From Paenibacillus sp. JCM 10914 (lineage in GTDB: Bacteria > Bacillota > Bacilli > Paenibacillales > Paenibacillaceae), in NCBI RefSeq assembly GCF_001315105.1, contig NZ_BAZR01000003.1, positions 186,001 to 250,000 on the forward strand: a DNA stretch of 64,000 nucleotides, written 5' to 3'. The notes under the pieces were generated by a model. That model was not told where the DNA came from. It saw nothing but the letters and a program-made list of their open reading frames with translations, and ran no database searches. The first letter of the stretch is position 1, and every line of letters begins with the position of its first letter. Shown one piece after another: positions 8,621 through 17,702 of the stretch. The position numbers and the translations under genes are program-made.

Positions 8621-9907
8621 GTGAACAATTCAGAACATCAAGCTAAGATCAACAACGATAAGTTTAATCGCCGTGCACTGCAAGTAACCGATGCCCAGTC
8701 ACTGGCTGTGTCTTATGTCAAACGAGGAGCAGCGGAATCGTTAAGACTTCAAGCGAGCGATGGGCGCATCCTGGCGGCACCGGTAACGGCTCCCCATCCA
8801 TATCCGGCTTTTGCACGTTCGGGCATGGACGGATATGCGTTACGATCAGAGGATTTGAATATATGTAATCAAGGCGAGATCGTATGGCTTCACGTAGTGG
8901 ATGAGATTCCTTGCGGATATGTATCATCCATACGTATTGAGTCAGGGACGGCATCTCGGATCATGACCGGTGCTCAAGTGCCGGAGGGAGCAGATTGCGT
9001 TGTGATGTTGGAAGCGACGGAGCAGCGGGTCGAGAATGGTGTGAATTATGTTGGTTTGAAGCGTTCCATCGAGCCTGGCAAGAACATAACACCACGTGGA
9101 TTCGAATTACAGGAAGAGGCCTTGATTCTTCAAGAAGGAACACGAATTGGACCGGGAGAAATTTCAGTGCTGGCCACATTCGGTGTTCACATGGTCGAGG
9201 TATACCGTCAGCCCCAGGTGGGCATATTTTCCACAGGTTCAGAATTGCTCGATATTGATGAACCGCTTGAGCCTGGGAAAATTCGCAATAGCAACACCTA
9301 TATGCTGGCTTCTCAAATACGCGAGGCAGGAGGCGTGCCCGTCATCATGGAAGCGATCCCTGATGATGTGGAGCTTGCCAGAATGAAAGTTGAGGATGCG
9401 CTCCGCGAGTACGATATCGTTGTAACGACCGGCGGCGTGTCGGTTGGCGATTATGATATTATGGGCGAGCTTGTGACATCAAGTGGACTGGACATGCTGT
9501 TTAACAAAGTGACGATGCGTCCCGGGAGTGTGACGACGGCTGCGGTGAAAGACGGGAAGCTGTTGTTTGCATTGTCTGGTAATCCCGGAGCTTGTTATGT
9601 GGGCTTTCTATTGTTTGTTAGGCCAGCCATACGGAAGATGCTGGGGATGGAGCGTCTTTTTTTGACAGAGGTAACAGCCGTTCTGGGAGCAGACTACAAC
9701 AAGGTGAATAACTTTACGAGATTCGTAAGGGGAAGTTTACAGGCCGTGGATGGAAGATTGGTGGCGACGCCCGCCGTATTGGATGAATCCAGTGTCATGA
9801 TCACGATCAAGGACAGCGACTGTCTGATTATCATTCCGCCGGAGTTAAGAGGGGCTGCTCGTGGACAGGAAGTCCAGGTGCTTGTGCTTCCAGGGATATG
9901 GTCATGA
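8621..9907 (+). CDS. moeA: Molybdopterin molybdenumtransferase MoeA
   Basis: MoeA inserts molybdate into adenylylated molybdopterin in the last step of molybdenum cofactor synthesis. The 428-residue length is normal. Landmarks are FARSGMDGYALR, IMTGAQVPEGADCVVMLE, the MoCF/MogA-like domain with VTTGGVSVGDYD and LSGNPGACYVGF, and a C-terminal beta-barrel domain (about 350-428). The GTG start at 8621 has an AAGGAG site 10 bases upstream. Its 3' end overlaps mobB by 4-10 bases, so the two are translationally coupled. No other molybdenum cofactor gene is nearby. Confidence 0.95.
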   Translation: MNNSEHQAKINNDKFNRRALQVTDAQSLAVSYVKRGAAESLRLQASDGRILAAPVTAPHPYPAFARSGMDGYALRSEDLNICNQGEIVWLHVVDEIPCGYVSSIRIESGTASRIMTGAQVPEGADCVVMLEATEQRVENGVNYVGLKRSIEPGKNITPRGFELQEEALILQEGTRIGPGEISVLATFGVHMVEVYRQPQVGIFSTGSELLDIDEPLEPGKIRNSNTYMLASQIREAGGVPVIMEAIPDDVELARMKVEDALREYDIVVTTGGVSVGDYDIMGELVTSSGLDMLFNKVTMRPGSVTTAAVKDGKLLFALSGNPGACYVGFLLFVRPAIRKMLGMERLFLTEVTAVLGADYNKVNNFTRFVRGSLQAVDGRLVATPAVLDESSVMITIKDSDCLIIIPPELRGAARGQEVQVLVLPGIWS

Positions 9908-10419
9908 GGGTTCTGCAGTTGTGCGGATACAAAAACAGCGGAAAAACAACCTTAATCTCCTCACTGTTGCCCATGCTGAAAGCGCGCGGGATTCGAACGG
10001 GCGTAATCAAGCATGATGGTCACTCGTTCGATATGGATCATCCCGGTACCGATACGTACCGTTTCCGGGAAGCGGGGGCCGCAAGTATCGCTATTACTTC
10101 TGCGGCGAGAACGGCGATCATCAGGGAAGAGGGCTCGGAGCTTGGTGATCTGCTGGAAGGACTGGACAGTATGGACCTCATCCTCGTGGAAGGGTTCAAA
10201 CAGCAGCAGTATCCAAAGCTTGTCATGCTGCGTAAGCTACAGGATCTCGCGCTCCTTAACGAACTGGTAGATGTACGAGGGATCGTGGTAACACGGGAGC
10301 TATGTAACAAACCGGCACAACTACTGGAGGTTCAGAAGAAGCTGCCGGTTCCGGTATATGCCTGGGACGATGTAGAGCAGATTATGCGGTGGATTGTGGC
10401 AAGCATGGAACGGGACTAG
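9898..10419 (+). CDS. mobB: Molybdopterin-guanine dinucleotide biosynthesis protein MobB
   Basis: A small P-loop GTPase of 173 residues that assists MobA in attaching GMP to molybdopterin. The Walker A motif is GYKNSGKTT, followed by VIKHDGH (a MobB signature) and the Walker B-like DLILVEGFKQQQYPK. The gene overlaps the end of moeA: ATG 9898 or ATG 9904 are both possible, and the second gives an ATGA overlap. It ends one base before the converging xerS stop, with no terminator between them, so transcripts from the two strands probably overlap. Confidence 0.92.
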   Translation: MVMRVLQLCGYKNSGKTTLISSLLPMLKARGIRTGVIKHDGHSFDMDHPGTDTYRFREAGAASIAITSAARTAIIREEGSELGDLLEGLDSMDLILVEGFKQQQYPKLVMLRKLQDLALLNELVDVRGIVVTRELCNKPAQLLEVQKKLPVPVYAWDDVEQIMRWIVASMERD

Positions 10420-10420
10420 T

Positions 10421-11515
10421 TCATTCCTCCGTGCGCCGTTCAATCGCCTGGGACATTGTTTTGTCGGTCAGATGTGCGTAGACTTCGGTTGTCTCAGTAG
10501 AGGCATGGCCGAGTTGTTCCTTGGTCTTATATATATCATTCTGTAAGTAATAGTCCGTTGCGAAGGAATGTCGCAGTTTATGCACCGTAAGTGACGGTTT
10601 GCCGAATCGTTTGGCATACTTGATAATCATCGCCTGGATGGCGCGTTTGGTCATGCGCTGTCCCTCTTGCTGGCCGTTGCGCAGCGCGACAAACAAAGCC
10701 TTCTCTTTCTTGGGTACTTTATAACGCGACTGACGCTGCTCCAGATAATGTTCCAGATCGTCCTTGGCTTGCGCCCGGAAATAGACGGGCGTCTTAAAGG
10801 TCTCGTCGTTGTTGCCCTTGCGGAAAACGTGCAGCATCTTGTTCCCGAGATCGACATCCGTGAGATTGAGGTTAACGACCTCGGATACACGCAGACCGGA
10901 GTTCAGGATCAGACTCGCAATACAAGCGTCCCTTACTTTATTGTGTTGATGCGCGTATAACGCCTGCTTGTTATTCTCCACGTCATGACCGTAGCCTTCA
11001 TGAATATAGGTGATGAAATCCTGCAGTTCCTCTTCCTCCAGAATCTTGCCCTTCAACTTGGCAGCCGTGTCTTTCGGTTTATGGATCCGTTTAATTTCCA
11101 CCTTGGCCATGATGTTGCGTTTGAGAAGCGGATAGAAATCTTCGTCTTCGGCAATTTGGCTTAGATAGTGGAACAGCGAACGGAGCGAAGAAAGCTTGCG
11201 GGATACAGTAATTCTGGAGTTGGTACTCTCTCTGCGAGTTGTGAGATGAAGCCGATAGTTCGTGATGCTGTCCATTCGCAGTTTCTCAAGCTCCTCCAGC
11301 GTAACGCCATCGTTGGCTTCCGCGTGGGACAGGCCTTCAACGCGCAGCCATTGGAAGAAAGTTTCGTAATCGCGGACGTACTCGAGCAGGGTCGATGGCG
11401 ATAGGTCCGGGAGTTTGTAGTCGATAAATTGCCTTACAAACCACGGCATAGCGGGAGACTTCTCGTCAAGCTTGGCGCGGTCGATTTCTTTTTGAATATT
11501 CATGTTATTCGCCAC
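10421..11515 (-). CDS. xerS: Tyrosine recombinase XerS
   Basis: A 364-residue tyrosine recombinase. The N-terminal SAM-like core-binding domain (about 20-140) is longer than in XerC/XerD, as in the single-recombinase XerS class of Firmicutes. The catalytic domain has the full set of active residues: Arg in NSGLRVSEV, Lys in VFRKGN, His-x-x-Arg in VHKLRHSFATD, His in QLGHAST and Tyr in EVYAHL. XerS proteins resolve chromosome dimers at a dif-type site, but many tyrosine recombinases are also element integrases. No phage, transposon or integron features flank this gene, so a housekeeping role is more likely. I could not recognise a dif-like site in the adjoining intergenic DNA. Confidence 0.85.
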   Translation of the reverse strand: MANNMNIQKEIDRAKLDEKSPAMPWFVRQFIDYKLPDLSPSTLLEYVRDYETFFQWLRVEGLSHAEANDGVTLEELEKLRMDSITNYRLHLTTRRESTNSRITVSRKLSSLRSLFHYLSQIAEDEDFYPLLKRNIMAKVEIKRIHKPKDTAAKLKGKILEEEELQDFITYIHEGYGHDVENNKQALYAHQHNKVRDACIASLILNSGLRVSEVVNLNLTDVDLGNKMLHVFRKGNNDETFKTPVYFRAQAKDDLEHYLEQRQSRYKVPKKEKALFVALRNGQQEGQRMTKRAIQAMIIKYAKRFGKPSLTVHKLRHSFATDYYLQNDIYKTKEQLGHASTETTEVYAHLTDKTMSQAIERRTEE

Positions 11516-11667
11516 CCCCGTTTCTGATTAAGTTCAAGTGTATCATATGGAGGGTGAATATTTCTTGTTGACTTGGAGCCAGGCGGATAATACTTGCTTG
11601 TATTTAGCGTGTAATAAATAATATGATGAATGTAGCTGTAAACAAGTTGTATCGGGGAGGCCGCACC

Positions 11668-12168
11668 ATGCCAGATTTAACAGCGCGAATGGGGATAGAA
11701 CTTGTTCCCAAACGAAAACAGGCTGTCATTTACAATCTGATGCAGTTGTATTTTTATGATTTTACGCAGTACCTGGATATTTCCGTGAACGAGCAGGGGT
11801 TATTTCTCCCATATCCGGAGTTGGATGACTTCTGGAAAAAGCGGGATCGCAGATTCCCATACTTGATCACGTTTGATCAGATTCCGGCCGGCTTTGCGCT
11901 CATTGAGAAGTTGGATGATCCCCATGAGGCGGATTATTATATGACGGAGTTTTTTGTGATGAAAAAATACAGGCGCACGGGTCTTGGAACATGGGCTGCC
12001 ACCCAGTTGTTCGATCGTTACCCAGGGCGCTGGAAGGTGACGCAGGTGAGTACGAATGTACCAGCGCAAGCGTTCTGGCGCATGGTGATTGAGCGTTATA
12101 CCGGGGGCAGATATGAGGAATTCATTGATCCGGTGCGCGATAACCCTTCGCAATTTTTTAATTCCTAG
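11668..12168 (+). CDS. GNAT-family N-acetyltransferase
   Basis: A 166-residue cytoplasmic acetyltransferase that uses acetyl-CoA. The acetyl-CoA-binding loop is MKKYRRTGLGTWAATQLF (about residues 98-115), preceded by the strand YYMTEFFV; the late strand WKVTQVSTNVPAQAFWRM also fits the fold. ATG 11668 is chosen for the GGGGAGG ribosome site; the open frame runs 15 codons further upstream without a site. The substrate is unknown. It stands alone between xerS (divergent) and the aldo/keto reductase. Confidence 0.85.
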   Translation: MPDLTARMGIELVPKRKQAVIYNLMQLYFYDFTQYLDISVNEQGLFLPYPELDDFWKKRDRRFPYLITFDQIPAGFALIEKLDDPHEADYYMTEFFVMKKYRRTGLGTWAATQLFDRYPGRWKVTQVSTNVPAQAFWRMVIERYTGGRYEEFIDPVRDNPSQFFNS

Positions 12169-12357
12169 CTATTTGGTAACGTAGAGGAGGTGCATTGTGT
12201 AGCTGCCTTGATTCATCTGACCAAATGTGGGAGATGATATGGGCGCGGATGCTAAACCATGTACAACATGAATCCAATACATAAGTTATCTTCGGGTGAG
12301 AATTGGGTAATGAAGAGGGATGCGATGTTACTACAGGGAGGAGAGTGGAAGGAGAAC

Positions 12358-13245
12358 ATGGAACGCAGATCATTTGGACGTACGGATATGTTGGTCAGTA
12401 TTCTCGGGTTTGGTGGAGCAGAGATTGGGCGATCTGATCAGAAGACCGTGGATCAACTGTTACATAGCGCCCTCGATGCAGGGTTGAACATGATCGATAC
12501 AGCAGAATGCTACGGGAATAGTGAAGAACTCATTGGAAATGCACTTGCTGGACGACGCGATGATTATTACTTGTTCACGAAATGTGGACACGCTTCTGGA
12601 CTGGAGGGCGCGGACTGGGACCCGGTAGTCCTTGCGCAGAGCATTGATCGAAGCCTGCAGCGGCTGAACGTGGATCATGTCGACGTGATCCATCTCCATA
12701 GTTGCTCGGAACAAATCCTTCGTCAAGGCGACGTTATCGAAGTGTTAGAGCGCGCCAAGAGAGACGGGAAGACCCGATATATCGGTTACAGCGGTGATTC
12801 ATCCGATGCCTTGTATGCCCTGCAGACAGGGGTGTTCGATAGTTTCGAAACCTCGCTGAATATCGCAGATCAGGAGGCGATTGATTTGACACTTCCTGTG
12901 GCGATAGAGCAAGGGCTCGGTATTATTGCCAAGCGTCCTGTAGCCAACGTAGCCTGGAAGAACGAGTCCATGGGCAAAGAAGAGTATGCTTATCCATATT
13001 GGGTGCGTCTTCAAGAACTGCAATATCCGTTCCTGTCCGATGTACAGAAGGATGTGGAGACGGCTCTAAGGTTTGCGCTAAGCGTACCTGGTGTTGCCAC
13101 GGCAATCGTGGGCACGGCGAACCCGGACCGCTGGGCCCAGAATGCGGGTTTGCTGGCCAACGGACCGCTTAATGAAGGCGCGTATCAACAAATTCGCAAT
13201 CGGTGGAACGAAGTGGCCGGACCGGACTGGGTAGGCAAGGTATAA
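12358..13245 (+). CDS. Aldo/keto reductase family protein
   Basis: A 295-residue NAD(P)H-dependent oxidoreductase of the AKR superfamily. Family marks are SFGRTDMLVSILGFGG at the start, NMIDTAECYGNSEELIG (catalytic Asp and Tyr), KCGHASG in place of the usual lysine strand, VDVIHLHSC, and the C-terminal VPGVATAIVGTANPDR. The catalytic Lys is visible in FTKCGH. ATG 12358 matches the family start; an in-frame ATG at 12310 would add 16 residues. A GGAGG and an AAGGAG lie close upstream, at 14 and 3 bases respectively, so the start is not certain. The physiological substrate is unknown. Confidence 0.88.
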   Translation: MERRSFGRTDMLVSILGFGGAEIGRSDQKTVDQLLHSALDAGLNMIDTAECYGNSEELIGNALAGRRDDYYLFTKCGHASGLEGADWDPVVLAQSIDRSLQRLNVDHVDVIHLHSCSEQILRQGDVIEVLERAKRDGKTRYIGYSGDSSDALYALQTGVFDSFETSLNIADQEAIDLTLPVAIEQGLGIIAKRPVANVAWKNESMGKEEYAYPYWVRLQELQYPFLSDVQKDVETALRFALSVPGVATAIVGTANPDRWAQNAGLLANGPLNEGAYQQIRNRWNEVAGPDWVGKV

Positions 13246-13272
13246 GCGAGATAAACGTTGGTATATGTAATA

Positions 13273-13309
13273 GAGCACAGCGATCTTTCGGATCGGTGTG
13301 CTTTTTTTT
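13273..13309 (+). terminator. Terminator of the aldo/keto reductase gene
   Basis: The stem GCACAGCGATC/GATCGGTGTGC with a short TTTCG loop is followed by eight T residues. Confidence 0.92.
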
Positions 13310-13338
13310 GCAATGTGGTGTGCTTGACCGTTGATATT

Positions 13339-13671
13339 CTAACGTCCGACTTGCAGATCGATTTCATCACCATCTTGATTAATCAGGAAAATTCGCGAGG
13401 GGTTCTCCTTCAAACTTCGGCCGGAGACAATTAATCGGTAGTGCCCATCCAGCTCATATTGACGGACATACAGGCCTGACCCGATATCTTCGTAAGGGTA
13501 ATCCTCAAAATCAGCCCAGCTCCATAACTCACCTGTCTTCGAACGCTCCACTATATGAGCCAAGGATGATCCAGTGGCTTCTTGAATAGAGGGCCGTTCG
13601 TTCTGACAAGCCGACAATAACAACAGGCAAACCACCCATAGAAACCTAAAGATGCGATTAATTGCAACCAT
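13339..13671 (-). CDS. Small predicted lipoprotein, function unknown
   Basis: A 110-residue protein with an N-terminal signal (FRFLWVVCLLLLSAC) whose LLSAC lipobox predicts lipidation and anchoring on the outer face of the membrane. The mature part of about 88 residues is charged and contains YVRQYELDGHYRLIVSGRS. I do not recognise a family. It is divergent from the sugar-binding protein gene at 13865, and a candidate operator palindrome lies between them. Confidence 0.7.
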   Translation of the reverse strand: MVAINRIFRFLWVVCLLLLSACQNERPSIQEATGSSLAHIVERSKTGELWSWADFEDYPYEDIGSGLYVRQYELDGHYRLIVSGRSLKENPSRIFLINQDGDEIDLQVGR

Positions 13672-13692
13672 CGGCGCCTCCCTCTCGTGATG

Positions 13693-13709
13693 ATACTTGA
13701 TTCAAGTAT
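13693..13709. promoter_or_regulatory. Candidate operator palindrome in a divergent intergenic region
   Basis: ATACTTGA and TCAAGTAT form a perfect 8-base inverted repeat around a single central T. It sits 21 bases upstream of the minus-strand lipoprotein start and about 155 bases upstream of the sugar ABC operon. It has the shape of a dimeric repressor site, but no regulator gene is adjacent. Confidence 0.35.
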
Positions 13710-13864
13710 AACGTAGGAAACAGGACGCTAAAAGATGACATGGAAAAATTTCCCCCTATTAAAGATGAATGTACCCCTTTTTAAGGAGCAAGCCATGGAA
13801 TAAAATTCTGGTAGACAGCAAGGGTTTACATAAGCTTAACAAAACATACTTAGGGGGATTAGGG

Positions 13865-15213
13865 ATGAAAAGGTCTTCGATGTTATTGATGAGTGTTCTG
13901 TTGTTACTGACCATGTTCCTCGCGGCATGCGGCAACAATGGTGGCACAACTCCGACTCCGGCTGCTGATGGGGAGACTCCAAAGACGGAAACGACTCCGC
14001 CAGCAGAAGAGAAGAAAGAAGAAGCTGCTCCGGTATCACTTCGCGTGTTCTCCACCTTCGGCGGTACGGATGCAGCTCGTGAAGCTTTCCAGGCTGCCCT
14101 TGATGAGTTCACGGCAGCCCATCCGAACGTGACCATCGAGAACGATACGATGTCTGCCAATGACGACGGTTTCAGAACCAAAGTCAACACGGACATGAAC
14201 AGCGGCAACGAACCAGATTTGCTGTTCTACTTCATCGGCGCTGACGCTGAAGGCTTCGTAAATGCAGGCAAGGTTGTACCATTGAACGATATCCTCGAAA
14301 CGAACGCAGACTGGAAGAACGGTTTCATTCCTGATGCACTTGAACTTGCCAGACAAAAAGACGGCAACATTTATGCTGCTCCGCTGACTGGCTTCTACGA
14401 AGGGTTGTTCGTGAACAAGAAGATCTTCGAAGAGAATGGTCTGGAGCTTCCGACAAATTGGGATAAGCTGACCACCGCTGTTAAGACGCTCTCCGCTAAA
14501 GGTATCATTCCATTGTCCGTTCCGTTTGACCAATCACACTACCTGATAGAGCATGCCATTCTGTCAGCTGCTGGTCCAGAAGGACAAAATAAAGGCCTGC
14601 TTGACGGTATTGACCCCAACTGGGAAAAAGCCTTCGCAGCAATGAAAGAACTGTACGACCTTGGTGCATTCCCTAAAGATGCTGCTACTATCGACTTGTC
14701 GATGACAGGCAACTATTACAGTGAAGGCTTGCCGCCATGATTCTTGAAGGATCCTGGGCAGTAGGCGGATGGAATGAAGACACGCGCGATAATTCGACCG
14801 TGGTTCCATTCCCGACAGTTCCTGGCGGTGCTGGTAGTGGTAACGATATCGTTGGTGGTTTCGGTTCCGGTTTCTACCTGTCCAAGTCGACTTATGACGA
14901 TGCCGCTAAGAAAGATACAGCGGTTGAATTGTTAAAGCATCTGACTTCTCCAGCTTCTATCCAAAAAATCGCTTCCGCTAATGGTGGTACTCCGGCTGCT
15001 GATGTAGAAGTAACTGGTTTGGCGCAAGTGGCATTGGACGGATTTGCGATGGCTGCTAAAGCAGATTCCATTAGTGCTCCAGTGGACAGTAAAGTTTCAC
15101 AAGAGACATTCGGTAATCTTCGTGCCAGCGTACAACCCGTTGTAGAAGGCAAGAAATCACCGACAGACGCGATCGCAGAAGCGAAGAAAACCGAAGATGA
15201 CAATCGGAAATAA
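13865..15213 (+). CDS. Sugar ABC transporter substrate-binding lipoprotein, frameshifted in the middle
   Basis: A family 1 extracellular solute-binding protein that captures a sugar or oligosaccharide outside the membrane for the two permeases downstream. The signal peptide ends in the lipobox FLAAC, followed by a Thr/Pro/Glu-rich linker (residues 22-58) and the two-lobed binding fold. ATG 13865 has a TTAGGGGGATTAGGG site. The frame breaks at about 14728-14737: one missing G would join GNYYSEGL to AAMILEGSWAVGGW, the usual family motif, giving 449 residues. No ATPase is encoded nearby. The carbohydrate cannot be named from sequence alone. Confidence 0.87.
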
Positions 15214-15246
15214 TTGTCGTAACATTCGGTCGTAATAGAAGTGATG

Positions 15247-15290
15247 AACGCCGCCCCTTTAGTTCAACTTTCGGGCGGCGTCGTCATTTT
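15247..15290 (+). terminator. Stem-loop between binding-protein and permease genes, probable partial terminator
   Basis: ACGCCGCCC pairs with GGGCGGCGT across a 16-base loop and is followed only by CGTCATTTT. A weak terminator or mRNA-stabilising hairpin here is common in sugar ABC operons, where it keeps binding protein in excess over the permeases. Confidence 0.6.
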
Positions 15291-15331
15291 GGCAAAAGCC
15301 AGAAGAAAAATACTCATCAAAGGTGATAAAT

Positions 15332-16189
15332 ATGAAGGGTGATCGCAAATATATCGTGCTGTTCCTGTTACCGGCAGCCGCCATCATGACAATCTTTCTA
15401 TATTATCCGTTCTTCAAGAGCTTGTACCTCAGTTTCTATCGCACGAACGGCTTCTTTGATAAGAAGTTCGTGGGATGGGCGAATTATGAGCGTCTCTTTA
15501 CGGATAAATTGCTGGGTGCCGCGACACTGCACACCTTAGAAATGATGCTCTATGTCATCGTGTTTCAAGTAGGTATCGCTCTTGTGCTTGCTGTCCTGGT
15601 CGATAACATCTCCAAGCTCAAAGGGTTCTATCGGACGGTGTTCTTCTTCCCCGTGGTGATCTCGGGCACAGCCATTTCATTATTGTTCGTCTTGTTCTAT
15701 AACTATAATTTCGGATTATTGAATCATCTGCTTGCCAGTTTCAATATCGAGAAGGTGTTATGGCTGGATGAGAAAAATGCTCTCCGGGCCGTATCAATTC
15801 CGAACGTATGGCACTATGTTGGATTCTATTTCATCCTCTTCTTGACTGCTATGTCGAAAATTCCGGCGGATTATTATGAAGCCGCGAAGCTTGAGGGCAT
15901 TACCGGCTTCAAGAAAACAACGATGTTGACCATTCCCCTTATCATGAGCGATATTCGGGTCGTCATCACGCTTGCAATTACAGGCACACTCAAGGTATTC
16001 GAGTTCATTTGGGTCATTACCCGAGGTCAGAACGGTACAGAAGTGCTGGGAACCTATATGTACAAGAAGGCCATGGTCGACCAGAACTTCGGTTATGGCT
16101 CAACGGTTGCCATTTACATGGTTGTTTTTGGGGTGGTGCTTGCACTAATTGCCAACCGGTTATTGAAGCGAGACGAGATTACATATTAA
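15332..16189 (+). CDS. Sugar ABC transporter permease (MalF/UgpA type)
   Basis: An inner-membrane permease of 285 residues with about six transmembrane helices, the first at residues 6-28 (YIVLFLLPAAAIMTIFLYYP). The ATPase-coupling EAA loop is YYEAAKLEGITGFKKTTMLTIP. ATG 15332 is preferred because AAAGGTG lies 7 bases upstream; an in-frame GTG at 15323 overlaps that site. It pairs with the second permease starting 19 bases after its stop. Confidence 0.92.
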   Translation: MKGDRKYIVLFLLPAAAIMTIFLYYPFFKSLYLSFYRTNGFFDKKFVGWANYERLFTDKLLGAATLHTLEMMLYVIVFQVGIALVLAVLVDNISKLKGFYRTVFFFPVVISGTAISLLFVLFYNYNFGLLNHLLASFNIEKVLWLDEKNALRAVSIPNVWHYVGFYFILFLTAMSKIPADYYEAAKLEGITGFKKTTMLTIPLIMSDIRVVITLAITGTLKVFEFIWVITRGQNGTEVLGTYMYKKAMVDQNFGYGSTVAIYMVVFGVVLALIANRLLKRDEITY

Positions 16190-16208
16190 GTTTTAGGGGT
16201 GTACTGTT

Positions 16209-17081
16209 ATGGAACCAACTATCGTTGTTGAACACAAAACGCAGCGCATCAAGCAGAGCCGGTTCAGTCTTAGCTCAGCGATCATGTACATCATTCTGAC
16301 CGCATGGTCACTGACAACGATTTATCCATTATTCTGGATCGTGAATAACTCGTTTAAAGTTTCGCGCGATGTCATGAATAACTCATTCGGAATTGCGTGG
16401 GACCCGGTGTTCGTCAACTATCAGAATGCGTTTGACCGGATCAATATTGGGCGAAGTTACATGAACAGCTTGATTATGTCTTTTAGTACGGTATTTTTGG
16501 TGCTGCTGCTTGGTGGACTCGCAGCTTATGTGCTGTCGAGGTTTAATTTCAAGGGCAAGCGTGCGATTTTTTCTCTTCTGTATGCGACATTACTCATTCC
16601 CGCCTTTGCTACGGTTGTACCCGTATATGAGCTGCTGATCAAGACGAGTTTGGTCAATACGTATTGGGGGTTGATCTTCCCGCAGACAGCAGGGAATCTG
16701 ACGTTTGCGACCTTGGTTATTGCGGGGTACATGGCTACGATTCCGAAAGAGCTTGAGGAAGCCGCATTTATGGATGGATGTAATCGCTGGCAAATGTTTA
16801 TTAAAATCTTTGTGCCGATCTCGCAGCCTGTTTTTGCATCGGCCAGTATTTTTGTATTCATGTGGTCGTACAATGACTTGTTCTCGGCTTTGATCTTCGT
16901 GAACAAGGAGAATGTTCGCCCGATCGTCGCCTTGCTGAATGAGATCAGTTCGCAATACGGAACAGATTTCGGTCTGATGGCGACAGCCGTTTCGCTGACG
17001 GTTATTCCGGTGCTGATTGTGTACTTGTTCATCTCGAAATATATTCAGAAAGGTTTGACCGAAGGAGCTGTCAAAGGGTAA
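16209..17081 (+). CDS. Sugar ABC transporter permease (MalG/UgpE type)
   Basis: The second membrane subunit, 290 residues with about six helices. Its EAA loop reads LEEAAFMDGCNRWQMFIKI, and the end SKYIQKGLTEGAVKG is the classic MalG-family C-terminus. It completes a binding protein-permease-permease importer that lacks its own ATPase, so a shared MsmX-type ATPase is expected elsewhere in the genome. A long hairpin follows. Confidence 0.93.
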   Translation: MEPTIVVEHKTQRIKQSRFSLSSAIMYIILTAWSLTTIYPLFWIVNNSFKVSRDVMNNSFGIAWDPVFVNYQNAFDRINIGRSYMNSLIMSFSTVFLVLLLGGLAAYVLSRFNFKGKRAIFSLLYATLLIPAFATVVPVYELLIKTSLVNTYWGLIFPQTAGNLTFATLVIAGYMATIPKELEEAAFMDGCNRWQMFIKIFVPISQPVFASASIFVFMWSYNDLFSALIFVNKENVRPIVALLNEISSQYGTDFGLMATAVSLTVIPVLIVYLFISKYIQKGLTEGAVKG

Positions 17082-17096
17082 GAGGACAGGGAATTC

Positions 17097-17156
17097 AACG
17101 AATAGGCAAGTCAAGAGGGGACGTGATCGTCACCTGGTTGACTTGCCTATTCGTTG
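17097..17156 (+). terminator. Long stem-loop after the sugar ABC operon
   Basis: AACGAATAGGCAAGTCAA pairs perfectly with TTGACTTGCCTATTCGTT, an 18-base stem. The enclosed sequence holds a smaller GTGATCGTCAC palindrome. The trailing sequence is only GTTGTTAA, so termination may be weak, but its position just after the stop codon supports a 3'-end role. Confidence 0.7.
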
Positions 17157-17200
17157 TTAAGTCATATTAATGACAGGGTTCATTATTGTTCGAAAGAATA

Positions 17201-17331
17201 TTTCAACACCTGAAAAATTCACAATAATAAATATAAGGCTAGGGTAAAGGAAGCTTGGGTGAATGAACGAAGGACGAACATCAACGAACTAATTATACAA
17301 TTTCAATATATGAAAAATTCATAATAGAAAA
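17201..17331. repeat. Two related inverted-repeat elements, 100 bases apart
   Basis: Copies at 17201-17231 and 17301-17331 each begin TTTCA-N5-TGAAA and continue AATTCA-AATA-AAA; about 24 of 31 positions agree. The inverted repeat inside each copy suggests a protein-binding site. Confidence 0.45.
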
Positions 17332-17673
17332 ACACATGCTAGCTCTACCTAGACACTTTACATCGTCCACAAGATTTTCCCCCGTTGATCTACATAGACC
17401 ACTGTTATAAGGGTCATATTCGAAGAATGTCCTGCAGCCCTCTCACATGTGTTAATATATAATGTGGCGCAGATTATATCGCAAGCTGTCATGTCCACAC
17501 ATTCGGATGAAACCCAAAGCTCGAATTCAAGAGAAGCCAGAGTCATTTCATACCGAGGCCGAGCACCTATTGAACAAGCCAGACTCTCTGGAGCAATCAA
17601 GACCAGGAACATTTCCGATGATTCATATCGTAGAAAAGCTACAGCATTGTAAATATTGTAAGTCAGAACTGTA

Positions 17674-17702
17674 CTTATCTGTCTGTAGTAATGTGTTATA
17701 AT
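17674..17702 (+). promoter_or_regulatory. Probable sigma-A promoter with extended -10
   Basis: TATAAT at 17697-17702 is preceded by TGT, giving an extended -10 box. The -35 position at 17674-17679 (CTTATC) is poor, as is usual when the -10 is extended. It lies about 58 bases before the TTG start of the downstream lipoprotein gene. Confidence 0.6.

Noticed and set aside
10421..11515. Prophage or integrative element carrying the tyrosine recombinase
   Set aside because: Neighbours are housekeeping genes (moeA, mobB, GNAT), and no attachment repeats, excisionase or phage genes are visible.
14036..14533. 165-codon minus-strand frame opposite the sugar-binding protein gene
   Set aside because: It is the antisense shadow of a well-conserved coding region, with no ribosome site or domain.
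16526..17114. Long minus-strand frames opposite the second sugar permease
   Set aside because: These are shadows of the permease; both overlap each other and lack start signals.
17358..17701. Possible small genes in the gap before the beta-propeller lipoprotein
   Set aside because: Three short overlapping frames on both strands, no ribosome sites and no recognisable domain. One ends HCKYCKSELYLSVCSNVL, which is suggestive of a metal site but too weak to call.
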